Origin: Erythrobacter sp.
GTDB taxonomy: Bacteria > Pseudomonadota > Alphaproteobacteria > Sphingomonadales > Sphingomonadaceae
NCBI GenBank assembly: GCA_030148605.1
Contig: JASBTD010000038.1
Location: 29,921-93,920, forward strand
Length of the DNA: 64,000 nt
Reading direction: 5' to 3'
Shown here: one piece after another, positions 1-8,734 of the stretch
Numbering within the stretch: the stretch's first letter is position 1
Layout of the letters: each line of letters starts with the position of its first letter
Position numbers and translations under genes: made by a program
Notes under the pieces: generated by a model
What the model saw: the letters and a program-made list of their open reading frames with translations, nothing else
Told to the model about the DNA's origin: nothing
Database searches by the model: none

Positions 1-1173
1 CGGCGCGACCGTTTCGCCATCGGACAGGAACCCGCCAGCGCGCAGCACCACTTGCTCGGTGCCATCAAGCCCGCTGACGACAGCAATCCCGCTGTCGGTT
101 ACCAGCCCGGTCTCGACACTGCGGCGGCGCGCTTTCTTCTCTTCATCGACTATATAGACGAAGCTGCCCTCCTCGTCAGACAGGATCGCGGATTCAGGCA
201 GCATAGGTGCGTTCACGACCCCGCTGCTGATCTCGGCAGTGGCAAAGCCGCCCGGGCGAAGCGCCGGGGAATAGGCGAGCGCGATACGCACAGTGCCCTG
301 GCGTGTGCGCTCATCGATAAAGGGTTCGATCTGCCAGATTTGCCCTGTGAAGCTCTCATCCGAACCGACCGGCCGGATTGTCGCTTCGCGGCCAACGTTA
401 AGCCGCGCCAGCTCCGCATCACCAACCTGTGCAAGCACTTCCATTTCGCCGCCCTGGGCAATGCGGAACAAGGGGCCAGAGCCGGCCCCAACCGTCTGGC
501 CCGGTTCGACGCTGCGTTCGAGCAGCAAGCCGGCCGCCGGTGCGACGATATTCAGCCGCGCATTCCGTGCGAGCAGCTCGTTATACTGCGCCTCTGCAAC
601 AGAAACCCGCGCGCGCGCCGCATCGCGCGTTGCAGTTAGCCGGTCGACATCGGCTTGCGACACAAAGCCACGCTCGACCAGCTGCAAAGCGCGGTCAAGG
701 TTTGCTTGCGCCAGATTTGCATCCGCCTTTGCCACTTCGATCTGAGCAGCCGCACTGCGTGCCTGTTGCGACTGGACTGAACGATCGATCGATGCAAGCA
801 CTTGGCCTGCACGGACCCATTGGCCTTGCTCGACCGGCACAAAAACCACCCGCCCGCCTTCGCCGACCACGCCAACCGGCATTTCGCGCCGCGCAGCGAG
901 AGTTCCGGTAGCGATCAGCGATCCATCGATCTGCGTGCGCCCCGGCGTGATCACTGTCACACTGGGGGCTTGCGAGCGATCATCACCTGCGCCTGCACCC
1001 GCAGTTTCGCCGTTGGACAGGAAGAAATAGAGCGCCGCCAAGATTGCCACGATCAAAAGCACCCCAGCAACGAGCCATTTCAGGCGCGCGGGGCGACGGA
1101 CTTCGCCGGACAGGTCATAATCCGACTGGATGGATTCTGCGGTCTCGGACCGAATGGTTGATTCGTAATTCAT
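1..1173 (-). CDS. RND efflux periplasmic adaptor subunit (HlyD/MFP family), partial
   Basis: Membrane-fusion protein that would link an inner-membrane RND pump to an outer-membrane channel. The 391 visible codons show a cytosolic N-terminus, one membrane segment at about residues 34-50 (LVAGVLLIVAILAALYFF-like), a Gly/Ala-rich spacer, then a biotinyl-lipoyl-like half (VVGEGGRVV...VEQGQWVRAGQ), a coiled-coil hairpin (about 120-190) and the returning barrel half (AGLLLERSVEPGQTVGAG). This order is typical of the family, which is usually 370-420 residues, so only the C-terminal end is missing past base 1. The ATG at 1173 is preceded by AAGGAAG at about 1178-1184. The pump gene should follow to the left, outside the window; substrate cannot be told. 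Confidence 0.9.
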   Translation of the reverse strand, partial: MNYESTIRSETAESIQSDYDLSGEVRRPARLKWLVAGVLLIVAILAALYFFLSNGETAGAGAGDDRSQAPSVTVITPGRTQIDGSLIATGTLAARREMPVGVVGEGGRVVFVPVEQGQWVRAGQVLASIDRSVQSQQARSAAAQIEVAKADANLAQANLDRALQLVERGFVSQADVDRLTATRDAARARVSVAEAQYNELLARNARLNIVAPAAGLLLERSVEPGQTVGAGSGPLFRIAQGGEMEVLAQVGDAELARLNVGREATIRPVGSDESFTGQIWQIEPFIDERTRQGTVRIALAYSPALRPGGFATAEISSGVVNAPMLPESAILSDEEGSFVYIVDEEKKARRRSVETGLVTDSGIAVVSGLDGTEQVVLRAGGFLSDGETVAP

Positions 1174-1323
1174 CGCGCTTCCTTCTGCGCGCAGTGTGTT
1201 ATACACATAAGTCACCGCACGCAACTGTTCTTAGTCCCAGCTTTCCGAAGCGACAATGCGCAAGTCGACCAGCGACTTACTCTAACGACGAGGGGCTTTG
1301 CATCTGGTTCCCCCGATCCTGAC

Positions 1324-1355
1324 AAAAAAGCGGAGCGGCTTTCACCGCCCCGCTT
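1324..1355 (-). terminator. Rho-independent terminator after the GlsB-like gene
   Basis: On the minus strand AAGCGGGGCGG and CCGCTCCGCTT form an 11-bp stem (one G-U pair) with a 6-base loop, followed by a run of T (A1324-1329 on the plus strand). It lies 27 bases after the stop codon of the leftward GlsB-like gene. Confidence 0.85.
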
Positions 1356-1381
1356 CTGATTTAGCGAATATTTGCCGTGGT

Positions 1382-1642
1382 TTAGCGCATGCGGCCGCGC
1401 TGGACCATATTCACGATACCGAGCAGCACGACAGCGCCGATCGTTGCAGTGATCAGATACATCACCCATCCGGCGTCGGTTGTGAGGAATCCCGTCACAT
1501 TGCCGATGCCGCTGCCGATCATGCCGCCGACGATGCCGACGACAATGTTCCAGAAGATGCCCATCGAGGCATCGCGGTTCATCACCAGGCTCGCGAGCCA
1601 TCCTGCGATGCCGCCAAGAATAATCGTTGCAATCCAACCCAT
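1382..1642 (-). CDS. GlsB/YeaQ/YmgE family stress-response membrane protein
   Basis: Small inner-membrane protein of the transglycosylase-associated (YeaQ/YmgE/GlsB) family; its biochemical role is not settled, and expression is usually stress linked. The 86 residues contain three hydrophobic, glycine-rich segments: the N-terminal IATIILGGIAGWLASLVM, the middle NIVVGIVGGMIGSGIGN and the C-terminal VMYLITATIGAVVLLGIV. Family length is 80-90. I chose the ATG at 1642 over an ATG 19 codons upstream because GGAGG sits about 8 bases before it and the extension is charged and unlike the family. It is monocistronic with its own terminator. Confidence 0.88.
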   Translation of the reverse strand: MGWIATIILGGIAGWLASLVMNRDASMGIFWNIVVGIVGGMIGSGIGNVTGFLTTDAGWVMYLITATIGAVVLLGIVNMVQRGRMR

Positions 1643-1743
1643 ATTGAAATCCTCCTCTTCCTGCGCGCCCTTATGCCCCTGCATCAGGTCAGGATGCAAG
1701 TCTGGCTCGGGCGGCAGGGGTGCAGGCCATTGAAACTCGCACG

Positions 1744-1776
1744 AAAAAGGCGCGGGAAGGCCACCCCTCCCGCGCC
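1744..1776 (-). terminator. Rho-independent terminator after sciP
   Basis: On the minus strand GGCGCGGGA pairs perfectly with TCCCGCGCC around a 10-base loop and is followed by TTTTT. It lies 27 bases beyond the sciP stop codon. Confidence 0.85.
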
Positions 1777-1803
1777 TTGCGCGTAACTTTATGCTGTCTC
1801 AGC

Positions 1804-2103
1804 CTAGTATTTGAGCTGGCGCTCGTAGAGATCGCGATAATGCTGGATGCGCGTGACACGCAGGCCCTGCATGCCGGACCGGTCGACCGCACGCTGCCAC
1901 GAAGCAAATTCTTCCAGCGTCAGATTATAGCGCTCAAGCACTTCGTCGATAGTCAGCAGCCCGCCATTGACGGCGGCCACGACTTCAGCCTTGCGGCGCA
2001 CGACCCAACGCTTGGTCTCAGGCGACGGCAAGTCCTCGATCGTCAAGGGCTCACCGAGCGGGCCGATGACCTGTGCAGGACGGATATCTTGGTTTTCAAT
2101 CAT
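1804..2103 (-). CDS. sciP: SciP, CtrA inhibitor (DUF1153)
   Basis: Small helix-turn-helix protein that binds the master cell-cycle regulator CtrA, and DNA, and blocks activation of CtrA-dependent promoters; characterised in Caulobacter. The 99 residues carry the DUF1153 signature: an N-terminal strand (VIGPLGEPLTIEDLPSP), the conserved KRWVVRRKAEVVAAV helix, then GGLLTIDEVLERYNLTLEEFASWQ as the helix-turn-helix, and a C-terminal YRDLYE segment. Length matches the Caulobacter protein (about 90). It directly abuts the upstream small ORF (stop at 2104-2106) and ends at a strong terminator, so the two are probably co-transcribed. Confidence 0.93.
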   Translation of the reverse strand: MIENQDIRPAQVIGPLGEPLTIEDLPSPETKRWVVRRKAEVVAAVNGGLLTIDEVLERYNLTLEEFASWQRAVDRSGMQGLRVTRIQHYRDLYERQLKY

Positions 2104-2406
2104 CTAAATCTCTCGGTCGCCTTCATTCGCGTCACTCTCGGCGAAAATCTCCGTGCCATGACAAGATTTTCGTCCCTCTAAAGCATCAGGGTTAACAGGC
2201 CGTTTGCCTTCTTCGCCTTTCGAAAAATAACCCGCAGCCGCGTCGCCAAAGCTCGCATTGAGCAAGCAGCTGTCCTGCCGCAAAACCTCGCGCAAATCGC
2301 GCGCGGCATTGATCCGCGCGGTCAGCTCGTGCCAGCCGAACGCACGCAAAGCCTTGCCGCGTGGGCGGCCTGAAGCTTCAATCGGAGTGACTCGTGTCTC
2401 AAACAT
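2104..2406 (-). CDS. Hypothetical protein upstream of sciP
   Basis: Unrecognised 100-residue soluble protein, no signal peptide and no membrane segment. The middle (AFGWHELTARINAARDLREVL) is predicted helical and the C-terminus is acidic and polar. Its stop codon touches the sciP start with no gap, so it is probably co-transcribed and translationally coupled to sciP. Codon use is typical of its neighbours. A real gene is likely from the tight junction; function is unknown. Confidence 0.6.
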   Translation of the reverse strand: MFETRVTPIEASGRPRGKALRAFGWHELTARINAARDLREVLRQDSCLLNASFGDAAAGYFSKGEEGKRPVNPDALEGRKSCHGTEIFAESDANEGDREI

Positions 2407-2557
2407 CGTGCATGCTGTTTAGCGCACGCCGGTCAAGAACAGGTAAAGCCCGCCTTTACCGAACATTAGGAATGGATAACGGGGTCTTGCGCCGCAGAAG
2501 GCGGCCGATGTCACGCTGGATTCCGCGCCAGCCAATGTGTATGGGCGCTCCTCAATC

Positions 2558-3712
2558 ATGAGTATCGCGATCGATCTTGCACCCGGGCTGACGCCTGAGG
2601 CCCTGTTCGACTTGCCTAAGCCGGCGAGCGAAAGCCGCATTGTCGTGGCGATGAGCGGCGGGGTCGATTCGTCAGTCGTGGCCGCGCTGGCAGCCGCCAG
2701 CGGGGCAGAAGTGATCGGGATCACGCTGCAGCTGTATGATTATGGCGCGGCAACAGGGCGCAAGGGTGCATGCTGTGCGGGTGATGACATCTCGGACGCG
2801 CGCAATGTCGCAGACCGACTGGGCATCGCGCATTATGTGTTCGACCATGAAAGTGCGTTCCGCGAAGACGTGGTCGAGCAGTTTGCAGACGAGTATATGG
2901 CAGGCCGCACGCCAGTACCCTGCATCCGCTGCAATATGGGGCCCAAGTTTACGGACCTTTTCACTATGGCGCGCGAGCTGGGCGCGGATTGCCTCGCAAC
3001 CGGCCATTACGTGCGCCGGGTAATGGGCGCTGCCGGGCCTGAATTGCACCGCGCGCTCGATCCGGCGCGGGACCAGTCTTATTTCTTATACGCCACGACC
3101 GAGGACCAGCTTGATTACCTGCGCTTCCCCTTGGGCGGATTGCCTAAAGCGCAGGTGCGCGAACTGGCGGAGCAAGCCGGTCTGCGCAACGCCGCCAAGC
3201 CGGACAGCCAGGACATCTGCTTCGTGCCGGATGGCGACTATGCGAAGATCGTCAAGGCAATGCGGCCTGAAGGCGGGATTTCCGGCCCGATCGTGCATGC
3301 GCAGACCGGCGAAACGCTGGGCGAGCATAAAGGCATCGTGCATTATACTGTCGGCCAGCGCCGCGGGCTTGAGATCGGCGGACAGGCAGAGCCGCTCTAC
3401 GTGGTCGGCCTTGACGCCAATGCGCGTGCCGTGATGGTGGGGCCCAAGCGCATGCTGGCCGTCTCCGCAGCCACCATCATCGAAACCAACCGCATTGGTC
3501 CGCTGCCCGATGCTCCGCTGTCAGCCAAGGTCCGCAGCCTGGCCAAGCCGGTGCCGGTCACGCTCGACGAGCCGCTGGGCGATGGCGCGACGACAACCAT
3601 CCGCTTTGCCGAGCCGGAATTCGGCGTGGCGCCGGGGCAGGCCGCAGTGATTTATGCTGGCGAGCGTGTGGTCGGCGGCGGCTGGATCGAGGAAACGACT
3701 AGAGCAGCCTGA
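2558..3712 (+). CDS. mnmA: tRNA-specific 2-thiouridylase MnmA
   Basis: Uses ATP and a persulfide relay to thiolate U34 of tRNA-Lys, -Glu and -Gln in the cytoplasm. Visible motifs are the PP-loop ATP site SGGVDSS (about residues 34-40), the catalytic-cysteine motif CIRCN (about 124), [15 protein letters not shown], and the second sulfur-relay cysteine in SQDICFV (about 220). The C-terminal beta-barrel (TVGQRRGL onward) is complete; 384 residues is normal. ATG at 2558 is preferred over the in-frame ATG at 2537, which only adds seven unconserved residues. Monocistronic on the plus strand. Confidence 0.95.
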   Translation: MSIAIDLAPGLTPEALFDLPKPASESRIVVAMSGGVDSSVVAALAAASGAEVIGITLQLYDYGAATGRKGACCAGDDISDARNVADRLGIAHYVFDHESAFREDVVEQFADEYMAGRTPVPCIRCNMGPKFTDLFTMARELGADCLATGHYVRRVMGAAGPELHRALDPARDQSYFLYATTEDQLDYLRFPLGGLPKAQVRELAEQAGLRNAAKPDSQDICFVPDGDYAKIVKAMRPEGGISGPIVHAQTGETLGEHKGIVHYTVGQRRGLEIGGQAEPLYVVGLDANARAVMVGPKRMLAVSAATIIETNRIGPLPDAPLSAKVRSLAKPVPVTLDEPLGDGATTTIRFAEPEFGVAPGQAAVIYAGERVVGGGWIEETTRAA

Positions 3713-3715
3713 TCG

Positions 3716-4063
3716 TCACTCATCCCATTTCTGCAGCACGCAGCCATAGCCTTCGCGATAGAAAGCCGTGTCTTCGGCGATCAGCGGGAAGCGTGCCGTG
3801 ACAGACCTGGCTTCGGCATCTTCCACCAGCGTCACCAGCTCCATTCCTCCGATCTTGTCCTTCGCGCAGTCTTCCAGGCTGCGCCCAGCCACGAATCGGC
3901 ACGAGCATGCCACGCGCGCGGAATAGGCCGTTGCAGCCTGAGTGTAGCCTTGCGCCGGCGCGCGATAGTGCCATGCCAGCGCCCCAATAAGCGCGAGCAA
4001 CAAAAGCAAGAGCCACATTCCGCGACTAGTCCCGCCAGTTGATCCTGCTTTCGACTTTACCAT
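3716..4063 (-). CDS. Hypothetical single-pass membrane protein
   Basis: Unrecognised small protein, 115 residues from the ATG at 4063 or 100 from the ATG at 4018. It has a short basic N-terminus (KSK..R), a strong membrane segment (WLLLLLLALIGALAW) and an extracytoplasmic domain with four cysteines (two as CSC, then C at about 66 and 108), which suggests disulfide bonding. I took 4063 because it gives positive charges before the anchor and has GGCGGGA upstream; 4018 also has GGCGGGA upstream. It sits tail-to-tail with mnmA (3-base gap) and divergent from the serine hydrolase at 4113. Confidence 0.6.
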   Translation of the reverse strand: MVKSKAGSTGGTSRGMWLLLLLLALIGALAWHYRAPAQGYTQAATAYSARVACSCRFVAGRSLEDCAKDKIGGMELVTLVEDAEARSVTARFPLIAEDTAFYREGYGCVLQKWDE

Positions 4064-4112
4064 TGCCAATCCCGCCATTGCCATCCGAAGGTTTCTGCGC
4101 AAGTGAAGCTCC

Positions 4113-5249
4113 ATGAATATGAAGCGGTCGCTGCTCACTATCGCCACTCTCGCTGCACTGCCAGCCCTCTGGTCCTGCGGCGAGGTGCCACAAGCCCCGC
4201 CGCCGCTGACGGAGGCCGCGCTGGCAGCGGTTACTGAAGAGGCTGGCGCGCCGAAGCGCGAGCTGGCGCGCGAGGTTGACGATATCTTCCGGCTCGGCGG
4301 CCTGGGAGAGACCCGCGCCTTCCTCGTCATGCAGAATGGTTCGATCGCAGCAGAGCGTTATGGCGAAGGTTATGGGCCTGACACGCGCTTTGTCAGCTGG
4401 TCGATGGCGAAGACTGTCACCGCAGTGATGATCGGCATGCTGGTGGCGGATGGCCGCTTGCGGCTTGATGAGAGCGCGCCGGTTGAATTGTGGCAGCGCC
4501 CGGGCGATCCGCGCGGCGAGATCACCTTGCGCCAGCTGCTGCAGATGCGCAGCGGATTGCGGCACACGGAATCGGGTGAGCCTCCCTACGAATCGAGCGA
4601 AGTGCGCATGCTGTTCCTAGATGGTCGCGACGATATGGCGCGTTGGGCGAAAGAGCAGCCGCTTGAAGCCGAGCCAGGCGCGAAGTTCGAATATTCGTCC
4701 AGCACCAGCGTGATCCTGGCCGATATTGCCGCGCGTGCGCTGACCGATAGCGAAGACCCTGATACGCGCCGCGAGGCGGTGACAGATTTCCTTGAAGCGC
4801 GGCTGTTCGGCCCGCTCGGCATGACAAGCATGGTGCCTGAGTTTGACGCAGCGGGCACGCTGATCGGCGGTTCGCTGATCCATGGCACTGCCCGCGATTG
4901 GGCCAAACTGGGCGAGTTCCTGCGCCGCAAGGGTGAAGGGCCGGGGGGCGAGCAATTGGTGCCCAGCCGCTGGATCGACCGGATGGTCGCGCCCAGCCCG
5001 CGCAGCCCGCACTATGGCCTGCAGACCTGGCTCAACCGTCCGATGAATGATCCGGAGGAAGAGCATCCGCTGTTTCCCGATCGTGCGCCGCATTCCATGT
5101 TCTCGCTGATCGGACATATGGGGCAGTATGTCCTTGTCTCGCCCGAGCAGCGGCTGACAGTGGTGCGGCTGGGGCATTCGAACCGCGAAGAGCGCATCGC
5201 CATGCTCCAGCAAGTGGCCGATGTGATGGAGCTTTATCCGGTCAGGTGA
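4113..5249 (+). CDS. Serine hydrolase, class C beta-lactamase-like lipoprotein
   Basis: Predicted periplasmic, lipid-anchored serine hydrolase of the beta-lactamase/penicillin-binding family; substrate unknown (such proteins include esterases, carboxypeptidases and aminohydrolases). The signal peptide ends in a lipobox-like ALWSCG (cysteine at about residue 22). The nucleophile motif is S-M-A-K (about 96-99), the second motif Y-S-S (about 193), and the third is replaced by HMGQ near residue 330 instead of KTG, common in non-lactamase members. Length 378 is usual. Start is ATG 4113 or 4119. Its 3' end overlaps the convergent phzF gene by 8 bases. Confidence 0.85.
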   Translation: MNMKRSLLTIATLAALPALWSCGEVPQAPPPLTEAALAAVTEEAGAPKRELAREVDDIFRLGGLGETRAFLVMQNGSIAAERYGEGYGPDTRFVSWSMAKTVTAVMIGMLVADGRLRLDESAPVELWQRPGDPRGEITLRQLLQMRSGLRHTESGEPPYESSEVRMLFLDGRDDMARWAKEQPLEAEPGAKFEYSSSTSVILADIAARALTDSEDPDTRREAVTDFLEARLFGPLGMTSMVPEFDAAGTLIGGSLIHGTARDWAKLGEFLRRKGEGPGGEQLVPSRWIDRMVAPSPRSPHYGLQTWLNRPMNDPEEEHPLFPDRAPHSMFSLIGHMGQYVLVSPEQRLTVVRLGHSNREERIAMLQQVADVMELYPVR

Positions 5250-6009
5250 CCGCTCGGCATTCTCCGCCCAGCCAGAGCCTGTCACCATCGATCCGGCATT
5301 CGAACCTGCCACCCAGTATGCTGGCCTGAAATGCAGAGAGCTGTTCGCGACCGAACCGCGCGCACCAATAGGGTGCAAGCGCGGCGTGGGCCGAGCCGGT
5401 GGCGGCATCCTCGCGCCCGCTGGAGAACACCCGGCTGATGATGTCGGCGTCTGCGCCACCCGGCGCGGTTGCGCTCACTTGCAGGTTTCCGAGCGGGCTG
5501 ATTGCGGCAAGGTCCGGCCTTAGTGCACGCACAGCAGCGGCAGTATCGAACACCGCCAGCGCATAGCCCGCCGCGTTCCAGCGGATCTCGCCAGGTGCCG
5601 CGCCCAGCGCCGCCGCCAGCTCCGGCCAATCGCGCCGCTCCGTCATGATCGCAGGCAAGCACAGCTCGTAACGGTTGGCACCTTCCGCTTTGCGGACCGT
5701 CACTTCGCGACCGTCTGCCGTGCGCAGCTGTGCCGCATCCTTGCCCGACCGGGTCAACAGCACATGGCCTGCCGCCAGCGCACCGTGCCCGCATAGTGCA
5801 ATCTCGCGCTTGGCATCGAACCAGCGGATTGAATGCATTGCCGTTGCTTCCTCGCGCTCGACAAACGCCGTGGCAGGGGCACCAATCTCAGTCGCGCGGG
5901 CCTGCATTTCGACATCGGGCGGCAACTCATCGCACAGCACCACAGCCGCGCGATTGCCGCGCACGCCTCGGCCCGTGAACGCGTCGATCGATACCGGCTG
6001 AGAGATCAC
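5242..6009 (-). CDS. PhzF family isomerase/epimerase
   Basis: Two-lobed diaminopimelate-epimerase-fold protein of the PhzF group. Most members outside phenazine clusters have unknown substrates, and no phenazine genes are nearby. Visible are the N-terminal FTGRGVRGNRAAVV (family FxGNPAAV), the acid/base glutamate region GAPATAFVE, IALCGHGALAAGH, and the C-terminal EDAATGSAHAALAPYW. Length 255 is slightly below the usual 260-300. The start is a GTG at 6009 that overlaps the TGA of the upstream transporter gene by four bases (GTGA), giving translational coupling. Confidence 0.88.
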   Translation of the reverse strand: MISQPVSIDAFTGRGVRGNRAAVVLCDELPPDVEMQARATEIGAPATAFVEREEATAMHSIRWFDAKREIALCGHGALAAGHVLLTRSGKDAAQLRTADGREVTVRKAEGANRYELCLPAIMTERRDWPELAAALGAAPGEIRWNAAGYALAVFDTAAAVRALRPDLAAISPLGNLQVSATAPGGADADIISRVFSSGREDAATGSAHAALAPYWCARFGREQLSAFQASILGGRFECRIDGDRLWLGGECRAVT

Positions 6010-6923
6010 GAGGGTCTGTCTGGCAACAATTCTTCCGCCGCTACGCCTTCTTCATTGACCAGTCCCTTGGGATCGGGGTGGATCAACACTTCCACCCCCG
6101 GGAAGTCACGCGAAATGCGCGCTTCGACCTCGTCCATCAGATCGTGCACTTCGACGATATTGAGATGCGGGTCGACCGCCATGTGGAATTGCACGAAGTC
6201 ATCCGCGCCGCTGGTGCGGGTGCGCAGATCATGCACGCCGCGAATATCGGGATGCCTGGCCAGCACCGCGAGGAATTCCTCGCGCCGTTCCTCCGGCCAT
6301 TCGTGGTCCATCAAATGGTCGATCGCTTCGCCGCCTGCGCGCCACGCCCCCCATGCCAGCCATGCTGCAATGCCCAGCCCGAACAGCGGATCTGCCGCGC
6401 TGAACCCCATGAACTGATCCAGCACCAGCGCCGCGATCACCGCGAGATTGAGAAGCAGGTCAGACTGGTAGTGCAAGTGATCGTTCTTGATCGCGAGCGA
6501 GCTTGTCTTGCGGATCACATGGCGCTGCCATGCGAGCAGCGCGAAAGTGGCAATGATCGCGATCATGGACACAGCAATGCCTTCTTCCGCCGCCGCGGTT
6601 TCGCCGCCGTCGATCAGCCGGGTGATCGCACGCAGCGCAATGCCGCCCGCAGACAGCGTGATCAGCATGACCTGGAATATTGCCGCCAGCGCTTCAGCCT
6701 TGCCATGGCCGAAACGGTGGTTCTTGTCTGCCGGTTGCGCGGCGACCCACACGCCGACGAGCGTCGCAATGCTCGCGACAAGATCCAGCGCGGTATCGGC
6801 AAGGCTGCCGAGCATGGCAGTCGAATCGGTGCGCCAGGTGGCCCATAGCTTCAAGCCGACCAGAAACAGCGCGGTCGCGATCGACGCGTAAGCTGCGCTG
6901 CGGGTAAGCGAACCTCTGCTCAT
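6006..6923 (-). CDS. Cation diffusion facilitator (FieF-like) metal efflux transporter
   Basis: Proton-coupled exporter of divalent metals (zinc, iron, manganese or similar) in the inner membrane. The 305 residues show about six membrane segments, the site-A aspartate in SLADTALDLVAS (HxxxD-type partner HYQSDLLLN about residue 150), the family motif HRFGHGKAEALAA (about 70-82), and a cytosolic C-terminal domain (HDLRTRTSG...FHMAVDPHLNIVEVHDLMDEVEARI split here) that dimerises. Overlaps pdxH upstream and phzF downstream by four bases each, so the three form one operon. Metal specificity cannot be read reliably. Confidence 0.92.
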   Translation of the reverse strand: MSRGSLTRSAAYASIATALFLVGLKLWATWRTDSTAMLGSLADTALDLVASIATLVGVWVAAQPADKNHRFGHGKAEALAAIFQVMLITLSAGGIALRAITRLIDGGETAAAEEGIAVSMIAIIATFALLAWQRHVIRKTSSLAIKNDHLHYQSDLLLNLAVIAALVLDQFMGFSAADPLFGLGIAAWLAWGAWRAGGEAIDHLMDHEWPEERREEFLAVLARHPDIRGVHDLRTRTSGADDFVQFHMAVDPHLNIVEVHDLMDEVEARISRDFPGVEVLIHPDPKGLVNEEGVAAEELLPDRPS

Positions 6924-7555
6924 GGGTAAAGCAACGTGCTGGACCAGCTGCCGTCCGCACTGCGGTTGAACTGGCGCCGGTCATGCAGGCGGTTGGCGCG
7001 ATCGAGCCAGAACTCGATCCGCTGCGGGTTGAGCGTGAAGCCGGTCCAATGCGGCGGGCGGGGAACCTCGCCAGCCGATTTGCACGCATCTTCCATATCC
7101 TCGACCCGCTTCACATAGGTTGCGCGGCTATCAAGCGGGCGCGACTGGTCGCTGGCGGCGGAACCGACCTGGCTGACGAAGGGGCGCGAGTGGAAATAGG
7201 CATCAGCCATCTCGCTCGACACCTCTGCCAGCGGGCCTTCGATCCGGATTTGGCGGCGCAGGCTCTTCCAGTGGAACAGCAGGGCCGCCTGCATGTTGCT
7301 GCGGATCTCTGCACCCTTGCGGCTCTGCGCATTGGTGTAGAAGGTGAAGCCGTCCGGCCCGTGACCTTTCAACAGCACCATGCGCACCGACGGCGCGCCA
7401 TCGGGCGTGGCGGTGGCGAGCGCCATGGCATTGGCATCATTGGGCTCGGCCTCCCGCGCCTCGGCAAACCACGCGCTGAACAGCGCCAGTGGATCGCTGT
7501 CCGGGATCTCGCTTTCGCTCAAGCGGGCGAGCTGGTCTGGAGATGGCTCTGGCAC
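6920..7555 (-). CDS. pdxH: Pyridoxamine 5'-phosphate oxidase
   Basis: FMN enzyme that oxidises PNP or PMP to pyridoxal 5'-phosphate, the last step of vitamin B6 synthesis and salvage. Conserved pieces: MALATATPDGAPSVRMVLLKG, FYTNAQSRKG, the FMN-binding W-K-S-L-RRQIR (about residue 98), SRPFVSQVGSAASDQS, and the C-terminal RLHDRRQF-R...W...LLYP. 211 residues is normal. A TTG at 7561 is the first start after an in-frame TAG, but the GTG at 7555 is better placed, seven bases after AGGAT. First gene of the pdxH-CDF-phzF operon. Confidence 0.94.
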   Translation of the reverse strand: MPEPSPDQLARLSESEIPDSDPLALFSAWFAEAREAEPNDANAMALATATPDGAPSVRMVLLKGHGPDGFTFYTNAQSRKGAEIRSNMQAALLFHWKSLRRQIRIEGPLAEVSSEMADAYFHSRPFVSQVGSAASDQSRPLDSRATYVKRVEDMEDACKSAGEVPRPPHWTGFTLNPQRIEFWLDRANRLHDRRQFNRSADGSWSSTLLYP

Positions 7556-7639
7556 GTTCAAATCCTACAGCATGGAACACATGGAACACAGTCCTATAGC
7601 GAAAAATCCGGCCCGTTCACCCCGTGAGATCGGGCAAAC

Positions 7640-7656
7640 TTGCGAACGGTTCGCAA
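7640..7656. promoter_or_regulatory. 17-bp perfect palindrome between pdxH and the dnaJ-like gene
   Basis: TTGCGAAC-G-GTTCGCAA is an 8-bp perfect inverted repeat about a single base, in the 202-base divergent intergenic region. Shape and placement suit an operator for a dimeric repressor. The regulator is unknown. Confidence 0.45.
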
Positions 7657-7757
7657 AGGGAAGATTCTGGTCCATATCGATTGACAGTTAGCCGCTTGAG
7701 CGGGCGTAGGAAAGCTTGGCGCTTGCCACTCGGCGCTGTCATAACTAGCTAACACGC

Positions 7758-8732
7758 ATGAGCGATCCTTATTCAACCCTTGGCGTGGCACGCACCGCTT
7801 CCGAAGCGGAGATCAAGAGTGCGTATCGCAAGCTCGCCAAGGAGCTGCATCCGGATCGCAACAAGGACAATCCCAAGGCGGCCGAGCGCTTTTCCGACGC
7901 GACCAAGGCCTATGACCTGTTGAGCGACAAGGAAAAGCGCGCGCAGTTCGACCGCGGCGAAATCGACGCCGAAGGCAATCCCGCCAATCCCTTTGCCGGA
8001 ATGGGCGGTGGATTTGGCGGAGGGGGTTTCCGCGGCGGTGGCGGCGGGCAACAGGGTTTCCGCCCGGAAGACTTCCAGGGTTTCAGCAATGACGGGCTGG
8101 ATTTGGGCGATTTGTTCGAAGGCCTGTTCGGTGGCGGTGGCGGCGGCCAGCGCCGCACATCCGGCATGGGCGGCGGCTTTGGCAGCCAAAGGCGCCCTCC
8201 ACCCCCGCCGCAGAAGGGCCCCGATGTGCATTACCGGCTGGCGGTGCCGTTTGTTGATGCGGCATCGCGCGCCGATCAGCGCATTACGCTGGCAGACGGC
8301 AAGACGATCAGCCTGAAATTGCCCGCCGGTGTCGAAGACGGCACGCAAATGCGGCTTAAAGGCAAGGGCAAGCCCGGCCCCGGCGGCAATGGCGACGGGC
8401 TGGTGATGGTCGAAGTCGGCTCGCACCCCTTCTACAAGCGCGATGGTGACAATATCCGCATGGACTTGCCGATCACGCTTGATGAAGCGTTGAACGGTGC
8501 GAAGGTCAAATGCCCCACCGTCGATGGCCCGGTCATGCTGACGATCAAGCCCGGCACCAATGGCGGCACTGTGATGCGGCTTAAAGGCAAGGGCTGGAAC
8601 ACCAAATCGGGCGGGCGCGGTGACCAGTTGGTGACGCTGGAAATCCAGATGCCGGACCAGCCCGAGGAGCTTGCCAAGCGGCTCGAAGGCTGGAAAGACG
8701 AAAGCAATCCGCGCGCCAAGCTGGGTATGTAA
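7758..8732 (+). CDS. DnaJ/CbpA-like J-domain co-chaperone
   Basis: Hsp40 of the class lacking the zinc-finger, which stimulates DnaK ATPase and delivers substrates. Residues 3-68 are a J domain with the HPD tripeptide (ELHPDRNK). A Gly/Phe-rich linker follows (about 75-145, runs of GGGG and GFGGGGF), then two C-terminal substrate-binding beta-domains (VHYRLAVPFVDAA, RLKGKGKPG, FYKRDGDNIRMDLPITLDEA). There is no CxxCxGxG repeat. Length 324 fits CbpA-type proteins. Not next to dnaK, so it is probably a secondary co-chaperone. It runs towards the YihY gene with a 2-base gap. Confidence 0.9.
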   Translation: MSDPYSTLGVARTASEAEIKSAYRKLAKELHPDRNKDNPKAAERFSDATKAYDLLSDKEKRAQFDRGEIDAEGNPANPFAGMGGGFGGGGFRGGGGGQQGFRPEDFQGFSNDGLDLGDLFEGLFGGGGGGQRRTSGMGGGFGSQRRPPPPPQKGPDVHYRLAVPFVDAASRADQRITLADGKTISLKLPAGVEDGTQMRLKGKGKPGPGGNGDGLVMVEVGSHPFYKRDGDNIRMDLPITLDEALNGAKVKCPTVDGPVMLTIKPGTNGGTVMRLKGKGWNTKSGGRGDQLVTLEIQMPDQPEELAKRLEGWKDESNPRAKLGM

Positions 8733-8734
8733 CA

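Noticed and set aside
1804..2406. Reading the two minus-strand small genes as one
   Set aside because: They are in different units: the first stops at 2104-2106 exactly where the sciP ATG ends, with no frame continuity.
4617..5459. 280-codon minus-strand ORF
   Set aside because: It lies antisense to the serine hydrolase and phzF, has no family motifs and is composed of Arg/Pro/His-rich sequence typical of a GC-rich shadow frame.
7572..7589. Tandem ATGGAACAC x2 upstream of pdxH
   Set aside because: Only two 9-bp copies in the pdxH leader; no evidence of function or of expansion.
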